A stretch of DNA of 17,579 nt from Candidatus Omnitrophota bacterium (GCA_016928375.1 JAFGKX010000006.1:1-17579), one strand, 5' to 3'. Shown: positions 7,156-14,799, counted from the first letter of the stretch. Notes: a model not told the origin generated them from the sequence alone. Program-made: numbers and translations.

Positions 7156-7687
7156 GATAAACAGAAAAGGTATAACTCTTATTGAGTTGCTGGTTGTAAT
7201 ATCTTTGACAAGCCTGATATTCGCCCTTGGATTGTATCCGATATTAACCCAGATTAAATTATTTGGCGCAGAAAGAGCGGAAATCACCTTGTTTGATGAG
7301 GCCAACCTGACAGTTGATTACATAACAAGAGACGCAATAATAGCAAGTAATTGTTTGCTTGCGGCATTCCTTCCTCCGGGAGGAAGCGGTATCGCGATGA
7401 GGATAGTAGATGATCCGAATGTTTTACCAAGACTAAGCCGCGATGTTTATTATTCCTGTTATTTTGCGCAGCCAGCTCAGCTAACAAGGTCTAACCAGGG
7501 CGTAACTACCCTTATAACTGACAAGCTGGATCCTGACCACCCCCCGGTTTTTACTTATCTTGGTAATCCGCCAAAAAATATACTCGCAGTTGAATTGTAT
7601 TTCAAAGATCCTGCGCAACCCCGCATTACTACATCCCGTAAATTTGAAGTAATGCTTCGCTGCAGGGATAGATTCCGCGTGCCTTAA
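7139..7687 (+). CDS. PilW-like minor prepilin
   Basis: 182 aa from the ATG at 7139. A classic type III signal is visible: basic leader MKEIFRINRKG, cleavage after G11, mature N-terminus ITLIELLVVISL with Glu at position 5. The hydrophobic helix is followed by a larger globular region (about 35-182) with an arrangement like PilW/GspJ-type minor pilins, including a RDAIIAS stretch about 40 residues after the helix. It contains two Cys close together (in SNCLL and YYSCYF) and one near the C-terminus. Last gene of the prepilin operon. No terminator hairpin follows; the dnaE promoter begins 3 bases after the stop codon. Confidence 0.8.
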   Translation: MKEIFRINRKGITLIELLVVISLTSLIFALGLYPILTQIKLFGAERAEITLFDEANLTVDYITRDAIIASNCLLAAFLPPGGSGIAMRIVDDPNVLPRLSRDVYYSCYFAQPAQLTRSNQGVTTLITDKLDPDHPPVFTYLGNPPKNILAVELYFKDPAQPRITTSRKFEVMLRCRDRFRVP

Positions 7688-7690
7688 TCC

Positions 7691-7719
7691 TTGACATTTC
7701 TATTCTTTTAATATAATAT
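7691..7719 (+). promoter_or_regulatory. Promoter of dnaE
   Basis: Perfect -35 TTGACA (7691-7696) followed by TATAATAT (7712-7719): TAATAT at 17-bp spacing or TATAAT at 15 bp, the same arrangement as the GGDEF promoter. Predicted +1 near 7726 leaves a leader of about 24 nt that is A/T/C-rich and holds no recognisable Shine-Dalgarno sequence before the ATG at 7750. A second TATAAT at 7740-7745 has no matching -35. Confidence 0.7.
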
Positions 7720-7749
7720 TACACTCACACTAAATAATATATAATCATA

Positions 7750-10700
7750 ATGAAACCCTCGAAATTCGTCCACCTTCACGGGCACACCCAGTACAGCCTG
7801 CTTGACGGAGCATGTCTTCTGGAGGAGCTCATAAAACTTGCTCAGGCGTATGAGATGAACGCTATTGCCATGACTGATCACGGTAATATGTTCGGCGCCA
7901 TCGAGTTTTATCTTTTATGCCAAAAAGCCGGCATAAAGCCTATCGTAGGATGTGAATGTTATCTTGCCCCTGTAAGCAGGTTCGAAAAAATATCCCACGG
8001 CATATCCGAAACCGCATATCATCTTATACTTTTATCCAAAGACCAGCAAGGTTATCACAACCTGATGAAGCTCGTAAGTGCAGGTTTTCTGGAAGGCTTC
8101 TATTATAAACCCAGGGTAGACAAAGAACTGCTTGCTCAGCATTCGCAGGGGCTTATATGTTCGAGCAGCTGCCTTAAAGGAGAAATCGGCCACCTGATTT
8201 TATCTGACCAGATCCAGGATGCTTATAAAGCAGCCGGGGAATACAATGAAATTTTCGGAAAAGGTAATTTTTATCTTGAGATGCAGGACCATGGGTTACA
8301 GGAGCAGCTTAAGATAAACAAAGCCCTTATACAGATGAGTAAAGACCTGAATATCCCGCTTGTAGCGACGAATGATTTTCATTACCTACAGAAAAGCCAT
8401 TCATACGCGCACGAAGCGCTTTTGTGCATACAGACTCAAACCACGCTGGATGATCAAAACCGCATGAGGTTTAAGACAGATGAATTTTATTTTAAAACAG
8501 CGGATGAGATGAGCATGCTTTTTAAAGAGACGCCGAGCGCTATCACAAATACCATGGAAATCGCGGATAAGTGCAACCTGCAATTAGACCTTCATCAGCT
8601 GCACCTGCCGATATTCGAACCTCCAGAAGGAAAAGACAAGGTTGTGTTTTTAAGAGAACTGGCAACTGAGGGCATGAATAAAAGATATCCTAATCCTGAC
8701 AAGATAGTTTTGGACAGGCTTGAGTATGAACTTAGGACAATAGAACAAAGCCACTTCATAAGTTATTTTCTGATAGTCTGGGACCTTATAAGGCACGCGA
8801 GAGAACACGGCATTCCCGTGGGCCCAGGCAGAGGCTCGGCAGCCGGAAGTTTAATAAGTTACTGCCTGGGCATTACGCAGCTTGACCCATTGAAATACAA
8901 CCTTATATTTGAAAGATTCTTGAATCCGGAAAGAATAACCATGCCGGATATAGATATCGATTTTTGCTATGAAAGAAGAGATGAAGTTATAAATTACGTC
9001 ATATCGAAATACGGCAAAGATAATGTCGCGCAGATAATAACATTCGGCACCATGCTTGCCAAAGGAGTTATAAGGGATGTCGCGCGCGTTATGGGTTTTA
9101 CCTATGCCGAATCTGATAAGATAGCGAAACTAGTTCCTACTGATTTGAATATTAAATTAAGCCAGGCGCTGCAGCAGGAGCCCGAGCTTATGGATATATA
9201 TAAAAGCGACAAAAGAGTAACCAAACTTTTCGACACAGCGTTTGTCCTGGAAGGCCTGACGCGGCATGCTTCTACACATGCCGCCGGAGTAGTCATAAGC
9301 CAGAAGCCCCTCGTTAATTACCTGCCTATGTTTAAGACAGGCGACGGCCAGATAACCACAGGTTATCCTATGGGTTCTTTAGAGGCTGTGGGGCTTTTGA
9401 AAATGGATTTTCTCGGGCTTCGCACTTTGACTGTAGTGAATGAAACCATAAAAATAATAAAACGCACCAAAAGCATAGATGTTGATATTGAGAATTTATC
9501 CCTCAATGATAATAAGACATATGAGTTTTTATCAAACGCGAAATCAATAGGCGTGTTTCAGCTGGAAAGCCGCGGCATGAGGGACCTGCTTAAAAAATTA
9601 AGGCCCACAGAATTCGAAGATATTGTGGCTTTATTGGCGCTGTATAGGCCCGGGCCCATAGGAAGCGGGATGGTGGATGATTTCATAAAAAGAAAACATG
9701 GGCATACCCACGTAAAATACGACCACCCCCTGCTTGAAAGCATATTAAAGCCCACTTACGGCATTATCCTTTATCAGGAACAGATTATGCAGATAGTAAA
9801 CAAGCTCGCCGGCTTTTCCATGAGCCAGGCAGATACTCTGCGCCGCGCTATAAGTAAAAAGACTCCTGAGGTCATTCAGAAACAGAGAAAATTATTCGTC
9901 GAAGGATGCGCCAAAAATAGCATAAACACAAACATAGCCGATAAAATATTCAGCCTCATAGAATATTTTTCCGGATACGGATTCAACCGTTCGCATTCAG
10001 CGGCGTACGCCATTATTTCTTACAGGACAGCGTATCTTAAGGCGAATTATCCCCTTGAATTCATGGCGGCGCTTTTAACAAGCGAGCGGGACAATACCGA
10101 TAAAGTGGTGCTTTATATCGATGAAGCCAAAAGCATGGGCATTGAAGTGCTGCCTCCGGATATAAATGAGAGTTACGCGCATTTTACGGTTGTCGGCGAA
10201 CGCAATATCCGTTTCGGGCTTACGGCTGTCAAAAATGTGGGCCAGCTTGCAGTAGATTCCATTGTTGAGGCCAGAAAAAACCACGGCAAGTTCAATACTC
10301 TTTATGATTTTTGCGAACATGTGGACCTGCGCCTGGTCAACAGAAAAGTTATAGAGTCGCTGATCAAGTGCGGTGCTATGAGCAGCTTCGGGCTTCATCG
10401 TTCCCAGATGATTTCGATGGTAGACCACGCGCTTGAAGTGGCCGATGTGCTGCAAAAAGACAGAGACAGCGGACAGCTGTCTTTTTTTGATGATTTCGAA
10501 ACAGACGATAAATTCAAAAAAGAATTTCAGAAAGTGCCGGATATAAAAGAATGGCCGAGTTCCCAGCTTCTGGCTTTCGAAAAAGAATTGCTTGGATTTT
10601 ATATAACGGGCCATCCGCTTGCCGTGTATGAAAAAACACTTAAAATGCTCAGCAAGCACAACAGCGCCAGCCTGGGGGAACTTACCGACGGGGAAGAAGT

Positions 10701-11196
10701 TTCTTTAGGCGGCATTATAACAAAGGCCAGGTTTACATTTACCAAGAAAACAGGCGAAAAAATGGCTATAATTATTCTGGAGGATTTAAAGGGCAGCGTA
10801 GAGACTCTGGTGTTTCCCAGGGCATTTAAATTATCCGGTAAATTTGTCGTAGAGGATGCCATTATATTCGTAAAAGGCACATTGAACCTTCGCGAGGATA
10901 CGCCTAAAATAATTGTCGAAGAGATACTGCCGATAGATGACGCAAAAAAGAAGTATGTCCATGCGGTGTCGGTTGAGTTAAGGACAAGCGGCTTAGAAAA
11001 AAAGACCCTGCAGGATTTAAACGAAATTCTTAAAAAATACAAAGGCACTACGCCGGTTTATTTGAATTTTATCACTCAGGATAAACGTAAATTTCAGATC
11101 TCGACAGGTAAAGACATCACTGTCGTACCTACGGATGACTTGATAGAAGAAATAGAGAAGCTTCTCGGACAGGGAACAGTGCGCATGTGGGTATGA
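7750..11196 (+). CDS. dnaE: DNA polymerase III subunit alpha
   Basis: Replicative DNA polymerase catalytic subunit, 1148 aa, full length for DnaE1. The N-terminal PHP domain (about 5-270) keeps the metal-ligand set of active PHP domains: H10, H12, D43, H44, E69, H91, C141, D209, H211. The palm has GRGSAAGS, PDIDIDF with catalytic D400 and D402, and KMDFLGLR with D553, matching E. coli D401, D403 and D555. QLSFF at 909-913 fits the internal sliding-clamp-binding pentapeptide. An OB fold follows (about 980-1055: SLGGIITKARF ... GSVETLVFPRAF). The start is fixed by the canonical FVHLHxHT N-terminus. No exonuclease is fused, and no dnaQ is nearby. The gene is transcribed alone from its own promoter and lacks a Shine-Dalgarno sequence. 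Confidence 0.98.
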   Translation: MKPSKFVHLHGHTQYSLLDGACLLEELIKLAQAYEMNAIAMTDHGNMFGAIEFYLLCQKAGIKPIVGCECYLAPVSRFEKISHGISETAYHLILLSKDQQGYHNLMKLVSAGFLEGFYYKPRVDKELLAQHSQGLICSSSCLKGEIGHLILSDQIQDAYKAAGEYNEIFGKGNFYLEMQDHGLQEQLKINKALIQMSKDLNIPLVATNDFHYLQKSHSYAHEALLCIQTQTTLDDQNRMRFKTDEFYFKTADEMSMLFKETPSAITNTMEIADKCNLQLDLHQLHLPIFEPPEGKDKVVFLRELATEGMNKRYPNPDKIVLDRLEYELRTIEQSHFISYFLIVWDLIRHAREHGIPVGPGRGSAAGSLISYCLGITQLDPLKYNLIFERFLNPERITMPDIDIDFCYERRDEVINYVISKYGKDNVAQIITFGTMLAKGVIRDVARVMGFTYAESDKIAKLVPTDLNIKLSQALQQEPELMDIYKSDKRVTKLFDTAFVLEGLTRHASTHAAGVVISQKPLVNYLPMFKTGDGQITTGYPMGSLEAVGLLKMDFLGLRTLTVVNETIKIIKRTKSIDVDIENLSLNDNKTYEFLSNAKSIGVFQLESRGMRDLLKKLRPTEFEDIVALLALYRPGPIGSGMVDDFIKRKHGHTHVKYDHPLLESILKPTYGIILYQEQIMQIVNKLAGFSMSQADTLRRAISKKTPEVIQKQRKLFVEGCAKNSINTNIADKIFSLIEYFSGYGFNRSHSAAYAIISYRTAYLKANYPLEFMAALLTSERDNTDKVVLYIDEAKSMGIEVLPPDINESYAHFTVVGERNIRFGLTAVKNVGQLAVDSIVEARKNHGKFNTLYDFCEHVDLRLVNRKVIESLIKCGAMSSFGLHRSQMISMVDHALEVADVLQKDRDSGQLSFFDDFETDDKFKKEFQKVPDIKEWPSSQLLAFEKELLGFYITGHPLAVYEKTLKMLSKHNSASLGELTDGEEVSLGGIITKARFTFTKKTGEKMAIIILEDLKGSVETLVFPRAFKLSGKFVVEDAIIFVKGTLNLREDTPKIIVEEILPIDDAKKKYVHAVSVELRTSGLEKKTLQDLNEILKKYKGTTPVYLNFITQDKRKFQISTGKDITVVPTDDLIEEIEKLLGQGTVRMWV

Positions 11197-11206
11197 GTGA
11201 AAAATA

Positions 11207-11235
11207 TTGACGTAATTATTTTTATATGTTAAATT
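11207..11235 (+). promoter_or_regulatory. Promoter of the HU-family gene
   Basis: -35 TTGACG (11207-11212), exactly 17 bp, then -10 TAAATT (11230-11235), preceded by TG at 11227-11228 as an extended -10. Predicted +1 near 11242 gives a leader of about 108 nt that contains several inverted repeats. Confidence 0.65.
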
Positions 11236-11261
11236 GGTGCAATTAGTTATAACAAAACATA

Positions 11262-11338
11262 GTCCCTCGCTAGAGTTAAATCCTCGCGCTTGCTCGGATT
11301 TTAATAATGCTCGGGACAAAATTTTCTTCGAAAATTTT
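11262..11338 (+). promoter_or_regulatory. Structured 5' leader of the HU-family gene
   Basis: Three nested or adjacent pairings are visible. AAAATTTTC (11318-11326) and GAAAATTTT (11330-11338) form a perfect 9-bp hairpin with loop TTC, whose end directly touches the ribosome binding site GGAGG (11339-11343). AAATCC (11278-11283) pairs with GGATTT (11296-11301). GTCCC (11262-11266) pairs with GGGAC (11313-11317), enclosing the previous one. Together they form a closed two-stem domain plus a terminal hairpin. No known riboswitch class is recognised. It may be a cis-regulatory RNA or an inserted palindromic repeat that became part of the leader. Confidence 0.5.
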
Positions 11339-11349
11339 GGAGGCCGATA

Positions 11350-11622
11350 ATGACAAAAAAAGAAATAGCAATAATGATTGCCGATGAAACCGGCATAAAG
11401 CAGATTATAACAAAAAAAGTTATTCAGAAAACCCTGGATAAAATAGTTGATATTTTAGCCAAAGGGGAAACCATAGAACTCCGCAACTTCGGTATATTCA
11501 AAGTAAAAGCGAGAAAAGCCAGGATTGCGCGCAATCCGCGCACAGGGGAAACAGTCCAGGTGGCGCCTAAGAAAGCAGTAGTTTTTAAACCAGGCCTTGT
11601 AATGAAGCAGAAGGTAAAATAA
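11350..11622 (+). CDS. HU/IHF family DNA-binding protein
   Basis: 90-aa histone-like protein that binds and bends DNA as a dimer. The N-terminal helical dimerisation half (MTKKEIAIMIADETGI ... KTLDKIVDIL) is followed by the conserved beta-arm region GIFKVKARKARIARNPRTGE at 48-67, including the ARNPRTGE tip with the intercalating proline. Length and start match the family exactly. The strong ribosome binding site GGAGG is 6 bases upstream. Whether it is HU or an IHF-like paralogue cannot be settled, so no symbol is given. It has its own promoter and a structured leader, and is followed by a repeat-rich 150-bp gap. Confidence 0.96.
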   Translation: MTKKEIAIMIADETGIKQIITKKVIQKTLDKIVDILAKGETIELRNFGIFKVKARKARIARNPRTGETVQVAPKKAVVFKPGLVMKQKVK

Positions 11623-11626
11623 ATGA

Positions 11627-11668
11627 GGCCCAAACTTATGGAACGAAGTGAACATAAGTTTGTTGGCC
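11627..11668. repeat. Stem-loop after the HU-family gene
   Basis: CAAACTTATG (11631-11640) and CATAAGTTTG (11653-11662) form a perfect 10-bp stem with a 12-base loop. GGCC at 11627-11630 and 11665-11668 extends it by four pairs beyond a two-base bulge. It begins 4 bases after the HU stop codon. No T-run follows, so it could protect the 3' end or be a repeat unit rather than act as an intrinsic terminator. Confidence 0.55.
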
Positions 11669-11672
11669 GAAT

Positions 11673-11766
11673 TTATTGCGAGCCCGCTCAAGGCGGGCGA
11701 AGCAATCCCAAAAATAGAGATTGCTTCCTGCCTACCGGCAGGCAGGCGCTTCGCTCGTAATGACGG
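11673..11766. repeat. Inverted pair of REP-like palindromic units
   Basis: The left unit (11675-11707) reads ATTGCGAGC, a GCCCGC/GCGGGC hairpin (11682-11687 / 11693-11698), then GAAGCAATC. The right unit (11719-11766) is oppositely oriented: GATTGCTTC, a CCTGCC/GGCAGG hairpin core (11727-11732 with 11737-11742 or 11741-11746), then CTTCGCTCGTAATGACGG. GAAGCAATC (11699-11707) and GATTGCTTC (11719-11727) are perfect 9-bp inverted repeats, and the outer arms ATTGCGAGC and GCTCGTAAT also match with one change. From memory, such attgc-gaagcaat units recur as intergenic repeats in many environmental bacterial genomes. The second unit ends at the hisS start. Confidence 0.65.
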
Positions 11767-11775
11767 ATGATTAAA

Positions 11776-13017
11776 ATGATAGAATCTATAAAAGGTACAC
11801 GCGATATATTGCCTCCTGAATCAGAACTGTGGCGCAGCGCCGAAGCTGTTGCCCGCGGTATTTTCGCAAAAAGCGGCTACGGAGAAATACGCACTCCGAT
11901 AATAGAGGATTCCGCGCTTTTCATAAGAGGCGTAGGAAAAGACACCGATATCATTCAGAAACAGATGTATAGTTTTACGGATCAGGGCCAAAGGAATATA
12001 TGCCTGCGGCCTGAAGCAACGGCATCTGTTGTGCGCGCGTATATAGAACACAATTTGCACAAAACCGAAAGTATTGTAAAATTATTCTACTGCGGTACTA
12101 TGTATAGGAGCGAAAAGCCGCAGGCAGGCAGGCAGAGGGAGTTTACGCAGATAGGCGTGGAAGTATTGGGCTCTTATTCGCCGTATTCGGATTGCGAGAT
12201 AATCGTATTGCTCGATGATATATTAAAGGCGCTGCATGTCGGGGATTATCAGTTTAAAATCAATTCGCTGGGCTGCGAAAAAGATAAAGAAAAATTTAAG
12301 GGCTATTTGAAGCAATCCATCAAAAAAGATGTGAAAAAAATGTGCGAAGACTGTCAGAGGCGCTATGCGAGCAATATACTGCGTATACTGGACTGCAAAA
12401 ATGAGCAGTGCAGGACAATACTGGAGTCTTTGGACATAAAACACGATTACCTGTGCGAAGAATGCGCCGCTGATTTCAATAAAATTACAGATACGCTTAA
12501 AAATGAAAATATAAATTTTAAAAAAGACCCATTTCTGGTAAGAGGGCTCGATTATTACACAAAGGTAGTGTTTGAAGTAACAGCTAAAGGGCTGGGTTCG
12601 CAGGATGCCATTGCCGCTGGGGGCAGGTATAATAATCTTGTTAAAGAGTTAGGCGGCCCGCAAACAGGCGCCTGCGGATTTGCCATCGGCGTAGAAAGGC
12701 TTATGGCTGTCGCAGCGTGCGATAAAATATATCAGGAAAAACCCCTGGATTTATTTTTAGTCTGCATGAACGATAAAGCGTCGCAGGAAGCGTTTTATAT
12801 CCTGCATAAATTAAGATTACGCGGCATTTCCTGCGATATGGATTATTCCACGAAATCTTTAAAAGCCCAGATGCGCTATGCGGATAAGATTAAAGCCGGA
12901 TTCGTTATCGTGATAGGCGAGAACGAACTCACAAGCCGGCAGGGAATGCTCAAGAACATGAAGACAGGAGATCAAAAACAAATAACATTAGATAAAATAG
13001 CGGAGTCACTATGTTAA
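11776..13017 (+). CDS. hisS: Histidyl-tRNA synthetase
   Basis: Class II synthetase charging tRNA-His, 413 aa, as usual for bacteria. The N-terminus MIESIKGTRDILP matches the family and favours the ATG at 11776; an ATG three codons earlier (11767) is also in frame. Motif 2 includes MYRSEKPQAGRQREFTQ (109-125), the histidine-specific RGLDYYT is at 256-262, and motif 3 GFAIGVERL at 301-309. The C-terminal anticodon-binding domain runs from DLFLVCMND to the end. The insertion domain has six cysteines (C190, C193, C207, C212, C227, C230) in CxxC...Cx4C...CxxC order, a possible metal site. No strong ribosome binding site is visible (GGATGA, 11765-11770, at best). First gene of a tight operon; its stop codon overlaps the aspS start by 7 bases. 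No clear promoter was found directly upstream. Confidence 0.97.
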   Translation: MIESIKGTRDILPPESELWRSAEAVARGIFAKSGYGEIRTPIIEDSALFIRGVGKDTDIIQKQMYSFTDQGQRNICLRPEATASVVRAYIEHNLHKTESIVKLFYCGTMYRSEKPQAGRQREFTQIGVEVLGSYSPYSDCEIIVLLDDILKALHVGDYQFKINSLGCEKDKEKFKGYLKQSIKKDVKKMCEDCQRRYASNILRILDCKNEQCRTILESLDIKHDYLCEECAADFNKITDTLKNENINFKKDPFLVRGLDYYTKVVFEVTAKGLGSQDAIAAGGRYNNLVKELGGPQTGACGFAIGVERLMAVAACDKIYQEKPLDLFLVCMNDKASQEAFYILHKLRLRGISCDMDYSTKSLKAQMRYADKIKAGFVIVIGENELTSRQGMLKNMKTGDQKQITLDKIAESLC

Positions 13018-14795
13018 GGACGCACACTTGCGGCGAACTGAAAGTTTCGGATAAAGATAAAACAGTAGCTATATGCGGATGGGTATCGACTATACGCGAT
13101 CACGGCGGTGTTTTATTCATAGACCTTCGCGACAGGTATGGCATCACCCAGGTTTTATTTAATCCTAAAATAGATAAATTACTGCACGATGAGGCGCAGA
13201 AATTAGGCAATGAATACGTGATACGGATAAAAGGTATTGTAAAAGAGCGCCCGCAGGGAACGGAAAATAAAAACATAAGCACAGGCGGGATAGAGATAGA
13301 GGCGTCGCGCCTGGAAGTGCTTAATTCGGCAGAGCCGCCTATATTTGAGATAAGCGATGACTCGGCCCTTTCGGAGGATCTGCGTTATAAATACCGCTAT
13401 CTGGATTTAAGGCGCCCCCGGATGCAGAAAAGTATGCTGTTTCGGCATAAATTTTTTAAAGCAACAAGAGATTATATGGAAGGCCACGATTTCATGGATG
13501 TCGAAACTCCGATATTGACGAAATCAACGCCTGAAGGCGCCAGGGACTATCTTGTTCCGAGCCGCCTCGCTCAGGGTAAGTTTTTTGCGCTTCCACAATC
13601 ACCCCAGCTTTTTAAGCAGATACTTATGGTCGGCGGTATAGACAGGTATTTTCAGATAGCTAAATGTTTCAGGGATGAAGACCTGCGCGCGGACCGCCAG
13701 CCGGAATTTACACAGCTTGATATAGAAATGTCGTTTATCGAAGAGGAAGATATATTTTCGCTGATAGAAGGCCTGCTCTTAAAAGTATTCAGGGACACGC
13801 TTAAAGTTAATCTTGAGATTCCTTTTCCGCGGCTTAGTTATGCCGAGGCAATAAAAAGATTCGGCACCGATAAACCGGATATACGCTTTGGCCTGGAATT
13901 GACGGATTTGACCGAAATAGCCGGGGACTGCGATTTTAAGGTATTTAAAGACGCGTCAGCGGCAGGCATAGTAAAAGGATTGGCGATAAAAGACAAAGGC
14001 AGCTTTTCAAGAAGCAGGATAGACTCGCTTACCGAATACGTTAAAACTTTAGGCGCGAAAGGCCTGGCGTATTTTAAGGTTGAAAACAATAAACTTACCG
14101 GGCCTATTGCCAAGTTTTTCGATGACCAGGTTCAGAAAGCTATAATGGATAAAACCGGCGCGAGCGACGGGGATATATTATTTTTTATCGCGGATGAGGC
14201 AAAAAGGGCCAATTATATACTGGATGATCTGCGCAGAAAACTTGCCGCGGAGGAAAAACTTATAGATAAAAGCATATTTAAATTTTTATGGATTACGGAA
14301 TTCCCTCTTTTTGCCTACAACGCAGAGGAAAAGAGATGGGAGTCCGAGCACCACCCATTTACCGCGCCGCATTCCGATGACATAAAAGGTATGGAGGAAA
14401 ATTTAGGCAGAATCAGGTCGCGTTCTTACGATATCGTGTTAAACGGTACAGAGATAGGTTCAGGCAGCATAAGAATACATAATCAGGATCTGCAAAAAAG
14501 GATTTTTAAAATTATAGGAATAGATGATGCCTCGGCAGAAAAGAAATTCGGGTTTCTGACAAAGGCATTTAAATACGGCGCTCCTCCGCACGGTGGAATA
14601 GCTTTAGGCCTTGACAGGCTTATCGCTATAATTACCGGATGCGATTCCATAAGGGATGTGATAGCGTTCCCGAAGACACAGCGCGCTGTTTGTATGCTTA
14701 CCGACGCGCCGTCGGAAGTGGAAAAAGAACAGCTGAACGAATTAGGATTAAAAATTTCCGCCGGAAGCGGACCCGCCATTGGCGGAAAAAAGTAG
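13011..14795 (+). CDS. aspS: Aspartyl-tRNA synthetase, probably non-discriminating
   Basis: Class II synthetase of 594 aa, bacterial type with the large GAD insertion (about 285-415). The N-terminal OB-fold anticodon domain holds CGWVSTIRDHGGVLFIDLRD. Motif 2 FRDED is at 220-224, followed by RADRQPEFTQ, and motif 3 GLDRL at 533-537, followed by IREVIAFPKTQ-like IRDVIAFPKTQ. Residue 31 is His and residue 83 is Gly (RPQG), the pair linked in Pseudomonas AspRS to charging both tRNA-Asp and tRNA-Asn; E. coli-type discriminating enzymes have Leu at the first site. Inference: a GatCAB amidotransferase then makes Asn-tRNA. Ribosome binding site GGAG (13002-13005) is 5 bases upstream. It overlaps hisS by 7 bases, the common hisS-aspS pairing. 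Confidence 0.97.
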   Translation: MLRTHTCGELKVSDKDKTVAICGWVSTIRDHGGVLFIDLRDRYGITQVLFNPKIDKLLHDEAQKLGNEYVIRIKGIVKERPQGTENKNISTGGIEIEASRLEVLNSAEPPIFEISDDSALSEDLRYKYRYLDLRRPRMQKSMLFRHKFFKATRDYMEGHDFMDVETPILTKSTPEGARDYLVPSRLAQGKFFALPQSPQLFKQILMVGGIDRYFQIAKCFRDEDLRADRQPEFTQLDIEMSFIEEEDIFSLIEGLLLKVFRDTLKVNLEIPFPRLSYAEAIKRFGTDKPDIRFGLELTDLTEIAGDCDFKVFKDASAAGIVKGLAIKDKGSFSRSRIDSLTEYVKTLGAKGLAYFKVENNKLTGPIAKFFDDQVQKAIMDKTGASDGDILFFIADEAKRANYILDDLRRKLAAEEKLIDKSIFKFLWITEFPLFAYNAEEKRWESEHHPFTAPHSDDIKGMEENLGRIRSRSYDIVLNGTEIGSGSIRIHNQDLQKRIFKIIGIDDASAEKKFGFLTKAFKYGAPPHGGIALGLDRLIAIITGCDSIRDVIAFPKTQRAVCMLTDAPSEVEKEQLNELGLKISAGSGPAIGGKK

Positions 14796-14799
14796 GAGG
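14795..14799 (+). promoter_or_regulatory. Ribosome binding site deciding the lipoprotein start
   Basis: GGAGG at 14795-14799 overlaps the last base of the aspS stop codon and lies 6 bases before the ATG at 14806. It selects 14806 over an in-frame TTG at 14779. An ATG at 14801 is in another frame. Confidence 0.7.

Noticed and set aside
10075..10659. 194-codon open frame on the minus strand
   Set aside because: Lies wholly inside dnaE on the opposite strand, shows no recognisable domain, and coincides with a conserved dnaE region; it is a shadow frame.
11627..11668. Intrinsic terminator for the HU-family gene
   Set aside because: The stem is strong but is followed by TTGTTGGCCG-type sequence without a U-tract, so it is recorded as a stem-loop only.
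11675..11766. CRISPR or tRNA-like structure
   Set aside because: Only two units, oppositely oriented and without spacer-repeat periodicity; no cloverleaf with anticodon and acceptor pairing can be drawn.
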